A stretch of DNA of 64,000 bases, taken from Aegilops tauschii subsp. strangulata (Eukaryota; Streptophyta; Magnoliopsida; Poales; Poaceae). Location: assembly GCF_002575655.3 (NCBI RefSeq), contig NC_053039.3, positions 218,073,622 through 218,137,621 of the forward strand. Reading direction: 5' to 3'. The position numbers were made by a program, and so were the translations under genes. Below, in pieces: positions 21,135 to 32,818 of the stretch. How positions within the stretch are numbered: the stretch's first letter is position 1; every line of letters starts with the position of its first letter. The notes beneath the pieces were generated by a model. That model did not search any database. It was given only the letters and a program-made list of their open reading frames with translations, and was not told the DNA's origin.

Positions 21135-21425
21135 AATGTCTTAACCGTGTGCGATGCAAGTGCGCTTTGAATCACGACGACTGCGCAAGCGCGAGCAAAG
21201 GTGGAGGTACTGGCTCAACCGTGTGCGGTGCAACTGTGTTGTAAAACCACCACGACTGCGCAAGCACGAGCAAAGGGTGCATGTACTGGCTTAACCGTGT
21301 GCGGTGCAAGTGCGCTGTAAAATCACCACGAGTGTGCAAGCACGAGCAACGGGTGCAGGTACTGGCTTAACCGTGTGCGATGCAAGTGCACTGTAAAATC
21401 ACCACCTGTGCAAGCTAAAGGCGGG
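21135..21425. repeat. ~75-bp tandem repeat, about four units, with GTGTGCGATGC words
   Basis: TTAACCGTGTGCG and variants at about 21141, 21214, 21291 and 21366, spacing 73-77 bp; each unit has CACGA...GCGCAAGC..GAGCAAAGG. The GTGTGCG(A/G)T word matches the CACTA subterminal repeats. Confidence 0.75.
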
Positions 21426-22071
21426 TAAGTTTATTTAGAAATTAGGACGAACTGTGTGCGATAGACCAACTAGCTAGAAATATAAAAACAAACTACCTGC
21501 CTTGAGCGTTGCAAAAATCGGCGGTTCCGCCACTTTTCCTTATTATCATACACACATATTCTTATTGGACCGTGCGCGATCTTGGGCACTCCTGCCCCGC
21601 ATCAATTCCTTTACCCAAATTTTAGTAGCCGTCGTACTTCAACATCGCCCACACTCCTCCAGCACCGACCTTATAGTAAAATTGAAGTAGCCGAGGCATT
21701 TGAACCGTCGCCCTCCCTCGTCCACCACCATCTCCACCCACCATTACTAAAATTTTCAGTAGTCGTGGCGTATCCTCAAACACCCCCTAAAAAGTCCCCC
21801 ACTCGCCCCTCCCCCCTTGAACCCTAGCTCGCGGCCGCCGCCGGCGCTGCCGCCAACCCCTGCCAGTCTGCCCGTTCCTCCTAGCTTAGATAATAAAGTT
21901 CAGGTTACCCAGCGATTCCCATACCGTCACCCCACTCCCCTGAGTTTTTAGATGAGGCCTGCGGTGTCCCTCCCCTCCAGATCCACATCCCCTGCTCCAG
22001 AATGTTGCAGCCTAAGCTCGACCACGTATCCCGGGGATCCCGACAAGCGTTCGGCCAAGAATAGGTTTATC
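21426..22071 (+). promoter_or_regulatory. Upstream region of the B3-type gene
   Basis: C-rich, with an AACCCTAGC word at 21821 and CGGCCGCCGCCGGCGCTGCC just after, typical of a grass 5' UTR. A frame is open from 21952 without a stop into the gene, but the ATG at 22072 is the more natural start. Confidence 0.35.
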
Positions 22072-22799
22072 ATGGCCTCTCCGGCGGACGTTGGTGAGGT
22101 GGCCGCCGTTTGCCCCGACCAGTCGATCCCGGAGCAACATGTCGCCGTGGAAGCCGGCGAAGATGTTAACTATGTTGCCATGCCGAAGGCTTCATGTCAG
22201 TGGGCTAGCGTAGTACTGTATCTTGGGAAAGCTGGCTACGACATCAAGCTCATCGACAATGACGGCTTCACGCGGGCCATGTCACAGGTTAAGTGGTCCA
22301 TCCCCAACCCCTCTGGTTCAACCGCCGTCGATCTCTTCGACGGCCCTGCCGCTGATCTCCTCCGCCAAGCGGGTCAAGGATTTGCGATCCTTATATGACA
22401 TCGAGCCCATTTTGTCATTTTTGAAGGACACGTTCTACGGTGGCGGCCTGGGATCCTCAATTGCCAAGTTAGATCTCATCGACCACGACCACGAGGAGGG
22501 CACCCATGAAGGTTCTTCCAAGGTGAAACAGCCCATCTGTGACATCAGAGAGCGCACCATGGGTCTGTGCTCTTCCAACTGGAAGGATCCCGTCCATCAA
22601 ATGTGAGGCAACAACCTATCAACAAATCTTACCTTTTCTAGCTTGCCAACCCATACCCTTTGTTGTAGTAGAATTTGCCGTGTGGTGCTTTAACTGTGCC
22701 ATGTTTAATTATTTCAGTTATGCACAAATGTATTGTTCAATAGGGCTATGTGATGTTTAAGTATGAATTTTACACTTCAGTTTCACGAATGGCTATATT

Positions 22800-23150
22800 T
22801 GGTTGTTTATAGTGAGTAGATACCTTGTTTATCTGTATTTGGTTGTTAGGTTGGTTGTAGTGAGCATTTTTCCAGTTATCGAGCAGATGCCTTGTTTATA
22901 TGTATTTGGTTCTTAGTTTGGTTGCAGTGAGCATTTGTCCAGTTATCAAGCAGATGCCTTGTTTATCTGTATTTGGTTGTTAGGTTGCTTTTTTTAGCAT
23001 TTGTCCAGTTTTCAAGCAGATGCCTTGTGTATCTGTATTTGCTTGTTAGGTTGGTTGCAGTGAGCATTTGTCCAGTTTTCAAGCATATGCCCTGTTTATC
23101 TGTATTTGCTTGTTAGGTTGGTTGCAGTGAGACTCTGTCCAATTTTCAAT
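22800..23150. repeat. 67-bp minisatellite in an intron of the B3-type gene
   Basis: AGCAGATGCC(T)TGTTTAT and variants recur at about 22881, 22948, 23014 and 23081, spacing 66-68 bp, with TATTTG(G/C)TTGTTAGGTTGG and GCATTTGTCCAGTT in each unit; partial units on both sides. Confidence 0.8.
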
Positions 23151-23642
23151 GGCTATATTTGGTTGTTATACTGATCATTTATGCCTTGTTTATTTCAGTC
23201 TTTCACAATGTGTTGTTCATGATGTGCAAGTCAGAACTGTGCCGCTCGACTGCACCAGTACCAGTTTGAACGACTATATTTGGTTCCAGTTATGCCTGGT
23301 GTAGTTAACACATGTCCTTTATTTCAGTTTTACACATTTATCCTGTGTGATGTTTAAGAATTACCTACGTTCTATTCATTTTCAACAATATCAGTTTGAA
23401 TTGCAATATTTGATGGCTGTTAAGCCTGCTGTCGGTAACATTGCCTTCCATTTTATATCTGCTTTAATAGCATGCTGAAACCAACACATTCAAGCTATCA
23501 TTTGGAGATGATGTTGTTTACCATTGCTATATTTGTTTGATGTTAAGGTTGATGTACTTATCATGCCTTTCCACTACTTATGCAGGACAACAATGGGAGT
23601 GGCCACCGTTTTCCGCCGAGGTTAGCTTCATCCCTCGGCTTG

Positions 23643-23690
23643 TACTCCCCCCGTCGTTCCATAATGTAGTGCATATAGATCCAGGCTTGG
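23643..23690. mobile_element. Fragment resembling the end of a Stowaway MITE
   Basis: TACTCCCCCCGTCGTTCCAT followed by AATGTAGTGCATATAGAT resembles the Stowaway end CTCCCTCCGTTCC next to a TA target. The other end is not visible, so this is a remnant in the intron before exon 3 of the B3-type gene. Confidence 0.4.
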
Positions 23691-24258
23691 ACACTTGTTA
23701 GCTTCTAATATTGACTTTTTGCTTGTAGGTACATATGCCCTTGGCAAGGATCCACGCATCAACCTTTTTGCGTATGGGGCAATGAGATATTCATGAACAA
23801 GAATCAAGTGAGGAAATTGATAAGGATTATTAGCAAAAAGATACGAATGGTGGCAACAAAATTATTTGTTTATGTTGTATCCAACACAACAGTGAGCTGT
23901 AGGATGGTAACTATAAACTCTACAGCCTTCTCCTTTTACTGCCCATAATGAGTTGTTAGACAACAATGTCTGAATCTTTTTCATTCGCAGTGGTTCCCGA
24001 AGCAGTTCACTCAAGATTACCTCACAAAGTACATGATTGATGGACACGTAATGAAGGTTAAAGTATTTCATCCAGACTACAACGAGCATCGAGAAGTCGT
24101 AATGAAGACAGTGAAGGATGGACGGGCAGCCATCACAAGGGGTTGGCCTAGAGTCGTGCGCGCATTACACATGGAGGAGGGCACAATATGGGCATTCCGC
24201 TTCACCTTCTCCAGCAACCAGAATGTCTTTCGCCTCTCTCTCTCCAGCAACCATAAAG

Positions 24259-25536
24259 TTCCCCCTGGGCATGCCCCCACCCTCGTGGGCCCCTCGTAGC
24301 TCCACCGGCCTACTTCTTCCTCCTATATATACCTACGTACCCCGAAAACATCCAGGAGCACCACGAAACCCTATTTTCACCGCCGCAACCTTCTGTACCT
24401 GTGAGATCCCAACTTGGGGCCTTTTCCGGCGCTCCGCCGGAGGGGGCATTGATCAGGGAGGGCTTCTACATCAACACCATAGCCTCTCCGATGATGTGTG
24501 GGTAGTTTACCTCAGACCTTCGGGTCCATAGTTATTAGCTAGATGGCTTCTTCTCTCTCTTTGGATCTCAATAAAAAGTTCTCCTCGATCTTCTTGGAAA
24601 TCTATTCGATGTAATTCTTTTTGCGGTGTGTTTGTCGAGATTCGATGAATTGTGGGTTTATGATCAAGATTATCTATGAACAATATTTGAGTCTCCTCTG
24701 AATTCTTTTATGTATGATTGGTTATCTTTGCAAGTCTCTTCGAATTATCAGTTTGGTTTGGCCTACTAGATTGATCTTTGTTGCAATGGGAGAAGTGCTT
24801 AGCTTTGGGTTCAATCTTGCGGTGATCGATCCCAGTGACAGTAGGGGAAACGACACGTATTATATTGTTGCCATCGAGGATAAAAAGATGGGGTTTATAT
24901 CATATTGCATGAGTTTATCCCTCTACATCATGTCATCTTGCTTAAAGCGTTACTCCGTTCTTATGAACTTAATACTCTAGATGCATGCTGGATAGCGGTC
25001 GATGTGTGGAGTAATAGTAGTAGATGCAGAATCGTTTCGGTCTACTTGTCACGGACGTGATGCCTATATACATGATCATGCCTAGATATTATCATAACTA
25101 TGCTCAATTCTATCAATTGCTCGACAGTAATTTGTTCACCCACCGTAATACTTATGCTATCTTGAGAGAAGCCACTAGTGAAACCTATGGCCCCGGGTCT
25201 ATTTTCCATCATATTAATTTCCCGTCAACAAGCTATTTCTGTCGCCGTTTATTTTGCTTTCTTTACTTTTAGTCTTTATCATAAAAATACCAAAAATATT
25301 ATCTTATCATCTCTATCAGATCTCACTTTTGCAAGTGGCCGTGAAGGGCTTGACAACCCCTTTATCGCGTTGGTTGCAAGGTTCTTATTTGTTTGTGTAG
25401 GTACGAGGGACTTGAGCGTAGCCTTCTACTGGATTGATACCTTGGTTCTCAAAAGCTGAGGGAAATACTTACGCTACTTTACTGCATCACCCTTTCCTCT
25501 TCAAGGGAAAACCAACGCGGTGCTCAAGAGGTAGCA
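24259..25536 (+). mobile_element. Truncated Sabrina-like LTR
   Basis: Matches the LTRs at 36401 and 57885 from their CCACCCTCGTGGGCCCCTCG block to the end CTCAAGAGGTAGCA; about 300 bp of the 5' side are missing. TATATATA at 24324-24331. There is no internal domain next to it. The left junction has a 13-bp direct repeat (TCTCCAGCAACCA at 24208 and 24241), so it was formed by a break-repair event that also removed the end of the B3-type gene. Confidence 0.85.
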
Positions 25537-25739
25537 TGGTTCATCATTCTTTACTTGGTGCTTCTCTAGTTCTTCAGTATATGTACTTGTGCATCGAATT
25601 CGTGGTTGAACCTATATTTGTAATAAACATGGTTGGATACGAAATAAGTGATTGCCTACTTTCAAATTCAAAACAAGTGATTTTTAAATTAGACTAATTA
25701 GGGATTAATTAGGGACTAATTAGGGATTAGACTGCACAC
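25537..25739. other. Short unassigned stretch between LTR and CACTA subterminal repeats
   Basis: May hold the 3' UTR of the B3-type gene. Contains three copies of TAATTAGGGA(T/C)T at 25693-25731. Confidence 0.35.
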
Positions 25740-26320
25740 GGTTTGCGATAGCGAAACGTCTGCGATAGACGTGGAGATCAGACACGTTTCTAGGATCCAC
25801 TACGTGTGCGATCAATCTCCACTGCACACACGATCAGCCAAGAAAAACGTGTGCGATTAACAACAGCATTGCACAGAGTTCTTTCTTATTAAATGTTTGC
25901 GATAGTCACCCTACCACACACGCTTCGAAATTATGGACTGTTTGTGATGTTGTGCGCATCGCAAATGTTTTTTCATAGAAGAACGCGTGCGATGTACATA
26001 CTAACGGAAACATATTCCTTGGATTGACTGTGTGGAATGTACATACGAACGGAAACATTTAGCGGGGACTGACTGTGTGGGATGTACTTACGACCAGAAA
26101 CGATTTCACCTGTATAATTGTATTTTTTAGCACTACTGTACATATAACCATATTTGAGCGCTCGCCGGTTGCACACGACCTCATTTTGCCGAGCTTGTGT
26201 GCCAGGAGGGCATATCCTCGACGGTTTCTGGGTCATGTGGGAAGGACCCCCCTATCGCAGTCACTCACATGGCGACGGTTCCGAACGCCATCGCGGAAAG
26301 GGGTTAAAAACCGATTGTAT
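25740..26320. repeat. Subterminal repeats of CACTA-1
   Basis: GTGTGCGAT(T/C), TTTGCGATAG and their variants recur about every 40-60 bp. At 25985-26100 there are three longer units reading GATGTACATAC(T/G)AACGGAAACAT. These repeats are the usual binding sites of the CACTA DNA-binding protein (TNPA-like) in known elements. Confidence 0.75.
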
Positions 26321-26340
26321 AGCACCGACGCGTACCAGTG
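26321..26340 (+). repeat. Terminal inverted repeat of CACTA-1
   Basis: AGCACCGACGCGTACCAGTG; inverted complement of the terminus at 52428. The match goes on for 26 bases without a difference and with few differences for about 170 bp. Confidence 0.88.
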
Positions 26341-26838
26341 ATGGTTTATGGAAAAGCTTGTCATTTGCCTCTTGAGTTAGAACATAAAGCTTATTGGGTA
26401 ATTAAAGAACTCAACTCTTATTTCAAACTTGCCGGTGAAAAGAGGTTATCTGATATTAGCTCATTTGATGAATGGAGAACCCAAGCTTATGAAAATTCCA
26501 AGTTATTTAAAGAAAAAGTTAAAAGGTGGCATGATAAAAGAATCCAAAAGCGTGAATTCAAGGTTGGAGAATATGCTCTTTTGTACAACTCTCAGTTCAG
26601 ATTCTTTGCAGGAAAACTCCTCTCCAAATGGGAAGGACCCTATGTTATTGAGGAGGTTTATCGGTCTGGAGCTATCAAAATAAATAATGCTGAAGGCACT
26701 AACCTGAAGGTTGTTAATGGGCAACGAATAAAACATTGTATCTCAGGGGCGCCCATTAATGTTGAAAGCAATATTATCCAAACTATGACACCGGAAGAAC
26801 ACATAAAAGAAACCTTCCGGAGCACTCCAGAATCGTGA
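26341..26838 (+). pseudogene. Integrase C-terminus of gypsy element B
   Basis: Open from the CACTA end to a TGA at 26836-26838. Motifs YGKACHLPLELEHKAYW, FKVGEYALLYNS and SKWEGPYVIEEVYRSGAIKI are the end of a Sabrina/WHAM-type integrase. The zinc finger and catalytic core should lie beyond the left end of CACTA-1, outside the window. The frame itself is intact. Confidence 0.9.
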
Positions 26839-27166
26839 AAAAGAGGAGGTATGTGATACGGTAAGTAAACGGACTCAGAAAAATCTGCAAAAATATTTTT
26901 TGTCAGTTTTGGAATATTTTAAAAATTAGGAAAATAAGAAACCACCGGGAAGGTGACCCTGGTGGGTACAAGACACCAGCCAGGCGCGCCCAGGTGGGTC
27001 GTGCCCACCTGGGGTACCTCCCGGACTCCGTTTTTCTTCCGTTTGCTTGTTTCCCAAGATAAAAAAATCTTTATATACCCCCCGAACCTATTGACCATCA
27101 TATCGTGGAGAAACCTTCTGTTTTCTTTTCTTGTTGTTTTCGGTCAGATTTGTCAAGCCAGGCATC
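26839..27166 (+). other. Spacer downstream of the element B integrase
   Basis: Contains GGCGCGCCCAGGTGGGTCGTGCCCACCTGGGG, an LTR-like GC-rich inverted word (about 26981-27013), and ATATACCCCCC; no gene. Confidence 0.4.
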
Positions 27167-27573
27167 ATGTCTTCTCCCTCCTCCAACAACATTGAAGAGG
27201 ATTCTTGGTTGATGAAGATTGAGCTGAGGAGAGAGGATCCCGAAGAACCTCTCGAAGGGAGCAAGAGCAAGGAGGCCATCGGAGATCAAGCGCCGGTGGT
27301 TGAGCAAGCCCTGGCTGCCGTTGAGGAAGAAGAAGATATCCTTAAACCTTACTATGATTATCTTACCCCACGGAGATTGAAGCCTTTCGGATCATTGAAA
27401 CGGTTCGTTTGCAAAATAAATATCTCACTCGTGAAAATATTCTGTTACAAGAGCCCATCACCTTCCTTCGGAGTATCGTCCGTAGATTGGAGAGTCTCTT
27501 GATCACGAAGGGCAGGATTGCTACTACTTCATCATCACCACCACCTCCTTCTTCATCACCAAAAGAGAATTGA
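27167..27573 (+). pseudogene. Small accessory ORF of element B, after integrase
   Basis: ATG at 27167 (MSSPSSNNIEEDSW), acidic, then YYDYLTPRRLKPFGS. A frameshift near 27385 moves the remainder into another frame, which continues YLTRENILLQEP and a Ser/Pro-rich end to TGA 27571-27573. Similar short ORFs lie between integrase and 3' LTR in related Triticeae elements as I remember them; function unknown. Confidence 0.55.
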
Positions 27574-29147
27574 GTATCGGGTATGGGCACTCCCCTTGGC
27601 TTTCACTAAGCTTGGGGGAGGTGCCCTGGTATCGTATCACCTCCACTATCTTTTGCCTTTACTTATCTTAGTTCGATCTATAGTTATCTTTTGCTTTAAA
27701 TGAATAAAAGTTTAGTTTGATCCTTTCTTTTTGAGAGTTTGCTTAGTGATCTATCCTTGTAATCGTGTGCGAGATATATAATAAAGTTTAGTCTGAGTTT
27801 TGCTTTCTTTACTTTCTTGCTGCAAGAAAAAGAAACGAAATAAATGAAAAAGATCATATGCTAATCTTATGGTGAGTAATGACATTACATAAGGAAAAAG
27901 TATAAGTAGAAAATTTTATTGTAGATTGACAAACATAGCATTGGTCAATGATGCAACTCATGAAAGAATTAATAAGGGAAGAGGAGATTCACATGCAAAT
28001 ACACTATCTTGGAATTCTTTTGTGATTGTGAGCCCCCATCAAAATATTATATGCCAAAATTGCTGATGTTGGACAAGGAAGACAACATAATGATTTATGT
28101 TTGTTCACATTCACATAGAAGCTATATTGTCATAGATCCTTCAACATGTGGTGCTTGCCCCCCATGTTTGCTAGCCAAAAATACCGCACTAAGTAGAGAT
28201 ACTACTTGTGCATCCAAAAACCCTTAAACCCAAATCTTATTTTCAAGAGTCCACCATACCTACCTAATGATTGAGTAATATCCTTCAAGTAAGTTGTCAT
28301 CGGTGCAATAAGGAAAAAAAAGTGCTTCTAAAAGTGTGAAATCATTTAGTGTAAGAGAAAATTGTGTGTTGTACGAACTTGTGATGGTAAAGAATAAAAG
28401 CGACAGAATGCATAATAAAGGTTGCCATCACAAGGGGCAATGTAACGTGACATTCTCTTGCACTAAGGGATTGATCATACAAACAAAAAGCGCATGGCAA
28501 CCTCTGCTTCCCTCTGCAAGGGGCTATCTTTTACTTTTATGTATTTACTTCCATGCAAGAGTCAAAGTTGTTCTCTCTATTCCTTTTTATTTTCTCTTTT
28601 GGCAAGCATCATGTGGTGAGGAAAGATCTAGGCACATATATCCAGTTGGATGTGGGTAGCATGAGTTATTATTGTTGACATCACCCTCGAGGTGAGTATG
28701 TTGGGAGGCGAAACTATAAGCCCCTATCTTTCTATGTGTCCGATTGAAATGTTTTGTTCATGTGTATGCGGTGAGTGTTAGCAATCATAGGAGACTATAT
28801 GATGATTGAGTATGTGGCCTTGCCTAAAGGCTCCGATACGTGACCCTTCCTGAAAAGATGATGAATTGTAATTGCAAAGTTGACTAAGAACATAGTTTGT
28901 TGGTTTCCAATAGAGTTTATGCTTTATACTTTGATGGTGTGATGAATTGTTACTTATTCATGAGAAGTCTATGGTAAAAGTTCTATGATAAATTTTTTTG
29001 TTGAAGTTTATTGTTGTTATAATAATATACATGATGCTTCTATGTCCGTATTTTGTTTTTATTGACACCTCTCTCTTGAAGCATGTGGACATGTTTTTCG
29101 ATTTCGGTTTTCGCTTGAGGACAAGCGAGGTCTAAGCTTGGGGGAGT
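27574..29147 (+). other. 3' internal non-coding region of element B, with polypurine tract
   Basis: AT-rich, no gene. Has AAGCTTGGGGGAGGTGCCC near 27609 and ends GGTCTAAGCTTGGGGGAGT (29129-29147), the polypurine tract before the LTR. Confidence 0.65.
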
Positions 29148-30657
29148 TGATACGTCCATTTTGCATCATGTTTACCTACTGTTATTTATAATGTTTTTAT
29201 GCATAGTAATGCTTTTTGGAGTAATTCTAATGCCTTTTCTCTCATAATATGCAAGGTACACACAAAGTGGGAGAATTCCGGCATCTGGAAATCTGGACCA
29301 GGAAAAGCTACGTCAGGCCACCTATTCTGCATAACTCCAAATGAGCTGAAACTTTACGGGGAATTTTTATGGAATATATAATAAATATTGGAGCCAATAA
29401 GTACCAGAGGGGGCCCACCAGGTGGGCACAACCCACCTGGGCGCGCCAGGGAGCCCAGGCGTGCCCTTTGGGTTGTGCTCCCCTCAGCCTACCTCCGGTG
29501 CCCCTCTTCTGTTATATAAGTCATTTTAACCTAGAAAAAAAATAAGGGGAGGACTTTCGAGATGGTGTGCCGCCGTCTCGAGGCGAAACTTGGGCAGGAG
29601 CACTTTTGCCCTTCGGGGGAGCGATTCCGCAGGGGGAACTTCCCTCTCGGAGGGGGAAATCATCATCACCAACAACTCTCCCATCTTGGGGAGGGCAATC
29701 TCTATCAACATCTTCAACAACACCATCTCCTCTCAAACCCTAGTTCATCTCTTGGGTTCAATCTTTGTACCGGAACTATAGATTGGTGCTTGTGGGTGAC
29801 TAGTAGTGTTGATTACATCTTGTAGTTGATTACTATATGGTTTATTTGGTGGAAGGTTATATGTTCAGATCCATTATGCTATTTAATACCCCTCTGATCT
29901 TGAGCATGATTATCATTTGTGAGTAGTTACTTTTGTTCTTGAGGTCACAGAAGAAATCATGTTGCAAGTAATCATGTGAATTTGATATGTGTTCGATATT
30001 TTGATAGTATGTATGTCGTGATTCCCTAGTGGTGTCATGTGAACATCGACTACATGACACTTCACCATATTTGGGCCTAAGGGAATGCATTGTGGAGTAG
30101 TTCTTAGATGATGGGTTGCGAGAGTGATTGAAGCTTAAACCCTAGTTTATGCGCTATTCCGTAAGGGACCAATTGGATCCAAAAGTTTAATGCTATGGTT
30201 AGAATTTATTCTTAATACTTTTATCGTAGTTGCGAATGCTTGCGAGGGGGTTAATCATAAGTAGGAGGTTTGTTCAAGTAAGAACAACACCTAAGCACCG
30301 GTCCACCCACATATCAAATTATCAATGTAGCGAACACGAATCAAACCAACATGATGAAAGTGACTAGATGAAATTCCCGTGTACCCTCAAGAACGCTTTG
30401 CTTATTATAAGAGACCATTTTGGCTTGTCCTTTTCCTCAAAAGGATTGGGCTACCTTGCTGCACTTTTGTTACCGTTACCGTAACTTGCTCGTTACAAAT
30501 TATCTTGCTATCAAACTACTCTGCTACTTACAATTTCAGCACTTGCAGACATTACCTTGCTGAAAACCACTTGTCATTTCCTTCTGCTCCTTGTTGGGTT
30601 CGACACTCTTACTTATTGAAAAGGCTACAATTGATCCCATATATTTGTGGGTCATCA
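29148..30657 (+). repeat. 3' LTR of gypsy element B
   Basis: Starts TGATACGTCCATTTTGCATC and ends GTGGGTCATCA; 1510 bp. TATATAA at 29513-29519. A different LTR family from the TGATACGTCTCC type. The 5' LTR should lie to the left of CACTA-1. Confidence 0.88.
29513..29519 (+). promoter_or_regulatory. TATA box of the element B 3' LTR
   Basis: TATATAA in GTTATATAAGTCATT, about 365 bp from the LTR start. Confidence 0.55.
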
Positions 30658-31510
30658 ATTACCATGGCCATCCCCTTCATCATCACCATCATGCTCCTCT
30701 CCTACATGTGTGAGTAATTCCTTGTAGGCACACGGGGTGGACCGATGGAAAATTATGTAATAGAGTTTAGATTAATCTAGTATTGACCTCTGGTGTTCGG
30801 GGATATTGTTGCCATGAATATGTTGTATCTAATACTTATTACTAGGGCCCGACTAATATGATTTCAAATCTGAACTTTTATGTCATTCATGCCTATTTGT
30901 TCATAATCTTACATGCAAGTCATGTTCACCGATTGTAGTTTTAAATTGGAGACCCAAGGTGACAAAATTGGGACATCGAAGGGAATAGCTATGATTTCGA
31001 GGATATACATGTATTGACGAAGTGTTAATGCATTGTTTCAGTTCCACCTAATTATCCTTAGGACCCCTGATATTGGAGGATAGGGCTGTAGACGAGAGGC
31101 AAGTTTTTTTAAGCACGCCTCTCATCATAAGGAATGCATGCGTATATTTTTTTGAGATAATTCAGAAGTCATGTTACATCAACACATGATGTAATGATTT
31201 ATTCCGTCCGGGCAATATCCACTCCCATGCCTACAATTTTCATCATTGCTTGCTCTCTTTAATAATATTTGATACTTGGTAACTGCTACGTATTTGCTGC
31301 TCTATGTTACTATGCTGCAACCTACACCAATCAATCATTATTACTTAGTAAGGTAGACACTAAAAGGGCGAAGATAGTTATCTGAGTGACACACATTACT
31401 TAAAAGAATAGGAAACCTACCTTTAGCTCCCACGGGTATGACACTCAATACTTCCAATTCATTTTGAAAAGCTATGCAACTAGTCCTTGCACTTTAGGAT
31501 TATCACCCGC
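30658..31510 (+). mobile_element. Downstream part of another gypsy LTR (fragment)
   Basis: TGTGTGAGTAATTCCTTGTAGG and GATGGAAAATTATGTAATAGAGTTTAGATTAATC (about 30707-30780) are the arrangement seen after the TATA box in Triticeae gypsy LTRs. The first part is missing, so element B seems to have inserted in it. End not sharply defined. Confidence 0.5.
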
Positions 31511-32280
31511 CGCTACCCGGAGATGCCTGAGCAGCGGTGCCATGACCACGCCAGATCGGCCAAGGACCCACTCCACCACCACGAGCCCGACACACACCCG
31601 CAGCTGCCGCAACTCTAGCACCCGCCTACGCTGTTAGTCCTGCCGGCTACACCGCCGCTAGGATTCCCCGTGCAAGCGCTGCGTCCCCAACAAATCTCCA
31701 CATCTCGTGTTGCTGCCGGATGCCTGCCAGGTTTCAGCCAGCCTCCAACTGCGGCGAGGGGAAGGGGAGGTGGAGGAGGGAGGCGCCTGGCGATGCATGG
31801 GTTCTTAATCGTCCCCGCTCGCGAGAGCGACGCTGGCCTTCTGAGCCTAACCATTTTTTCACATACTCGATTTACTCCAAGATTCCCGACAATGTTTGCT
31901 CAATAGGAGGCGACAGGAATATACAGGGGTGAGTGTACCTACATGTATTAATAAGTGTCTTCATTTGTAGTGTGTTTCTAGAAAAATCTTTATACCCGTT
32001 GAGACATCTACAATTACAGATCTACAAAATGGCTTGAAAAGAAAAATATTTACTACGCCTAACTCTTACAGTGGAAGCATTGGTTGATCTAGTCACGGTT
32101 GCTAATGAAGATATGAAATTCTTAGATCTAAAATGGTACTACAGCTAGCAGTGAAGTGTTTCTATAACAAAAGTACTCGGAACTAGATCTAAAACAACAA
32201 GCTGTAGTGGTACAACCTACGGGCGTCAAAGAACACCGACGAACTAGATAAAGCCGATGAGGAACTACTACAGATCTAGT
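31511..32280. other. Unassigned stretch, GC-rich then AT-rich
   Basis: 31511-31850 is GC-rich with overlapping short frames (up to 79 codons), none convincing. 31930-32280 is AT-rich and may be part of the retroelement that follows. I recognise nothing in it. Confidence 0.35.
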
Positions 32281-32818
32281 AGGGAGCAATGAGGCTTACC
32301 TGAACACGGCAGAGGCTTTGAAGCTATTCTTGAGTGGCTTCTTCGACGGCGCACGAAGCGTTGAAGGAGCAGTCGAAGTCGTCTAATCCCTCAAGGTCGC
32401 ACAGCGGCGGATCTCTTGACGCATGCAGATGAGATGAGAGGAAGATGAAGAAGCGGGGGTGGACGAAGCAGTAAAAGTGAAAAAGAAACCCCCTCGGGTA
32501 TATTTATAAGGAAGAAGGAGAAGGAGAAGCGACATATGCGAAAATAGAGGAGCCGTGGCAACTTTTTGAGTAATGGACGCCTCGATTTTCAGGATTAACA
32601 GATATACACAAAGATCCATTATGATGTCATGCTAGAGCTCCTGGAAATCTAGAAGGTAATGTCATGGTTCGAAGATATGGAAAAAATAACAAGTATGAAA
32701 ACATCACGAGCCGGAGTTTGAAGACCCGGAAACGATGCAGGTATGACAAGAAGATAACCGGCCGTGTCCATCAGGTTGAAGATTGACATGAATGAATTCA
32801 AATCAATCTGGGGGCTAA
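32281..32818 (+). mobile_element. 3' internal end of a gypsy element (element D)
   Basis: Ends in the polypurine-like AATCTGGGGGCTAA directly before the LTR at 32819. A similar tract stands before the second LTR at 35683. Short minus-strand frames (32383-32619) are probably the upstream part of an antisense ORF. Confidence 0.55.

Larger units (their letters stand above)
22072..24240 (+). pseudogene. Split B3-domain-like gene carried by CACTA-1
   Basis: Probable exons: 22072-22602 (starts MASPADVGEV; a one-base frameshift lies between about 22355 and 22398); 23586-23620 (GSGHRFPP); 23729-23906 (YICPWQGS, then FMNKNQVRKL...); and 23991-24240. The last joins in phase and reads WFPKQFTQDYL, ITRGWPRVVRALHMEEGT and WAFRF, the pattern of a plant B3 DNA-binding domain (FP-K-F, GW--V, L--GD-x-F-F). 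Introns have GT and AG ends. The phase between exons 1 and 2 does not fit by one base, so a further break or another splice site is needed. The 3' end is lost where an LTR fragment begins at 24259. It lies between array and terminus, the place held by the GRF and alanine-rich genes in CACTA-2. Function is inferred only from the fold; this copy is probably dead. Confidence 0.6.
18311..26340 (+). mobile_element. CACTA-1: right part of a CACTA (En/Spm) transposon, left end not in the window
   Basis: The end at 26340 reads ...GCACCGACGCGTACCAGTG, the inverted complement of CACTGGTACGCGTCGGTGCT at 52428. CACTA elements start CACTR and end YAGTG. Direct subterminal repeats around the word TGTGCGAT occupy 25740-26150, and similar words occur at 21140-21470 and 18660-18700. 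Internal parts are the B3-type gene (22072-24240) and several minisatellites. The left boundary is unknown; the array at 715-2367 and 17822-18310, and even the tail at 2-88, may belong to it. The transposon sits in a gypsy integrase gene, with ATG as the right-hand copy of the expected 3-bp duplication. Confidence 0.75.

Noticed and set aside
25691..25735. Triple TTAGGG-containing repeat, as in a telomere
   Set aside because: The unit is TAATTAGGGA(T/C), about 13 bp, and plant telomeres are TTTAGGG every 7 bp. It is a short direct repeat only.
26075..26375. Two overlapping ORFs spanning the CACTA-1 end
   Set aside because: They run through subterminal repeats and across the insertion junction, so they are accidental.
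31615..31906. Two overlapping GC-rich ORFs as a host gene
   Set aside because: Short, opposite strands, no motif, no exon signals that convince.
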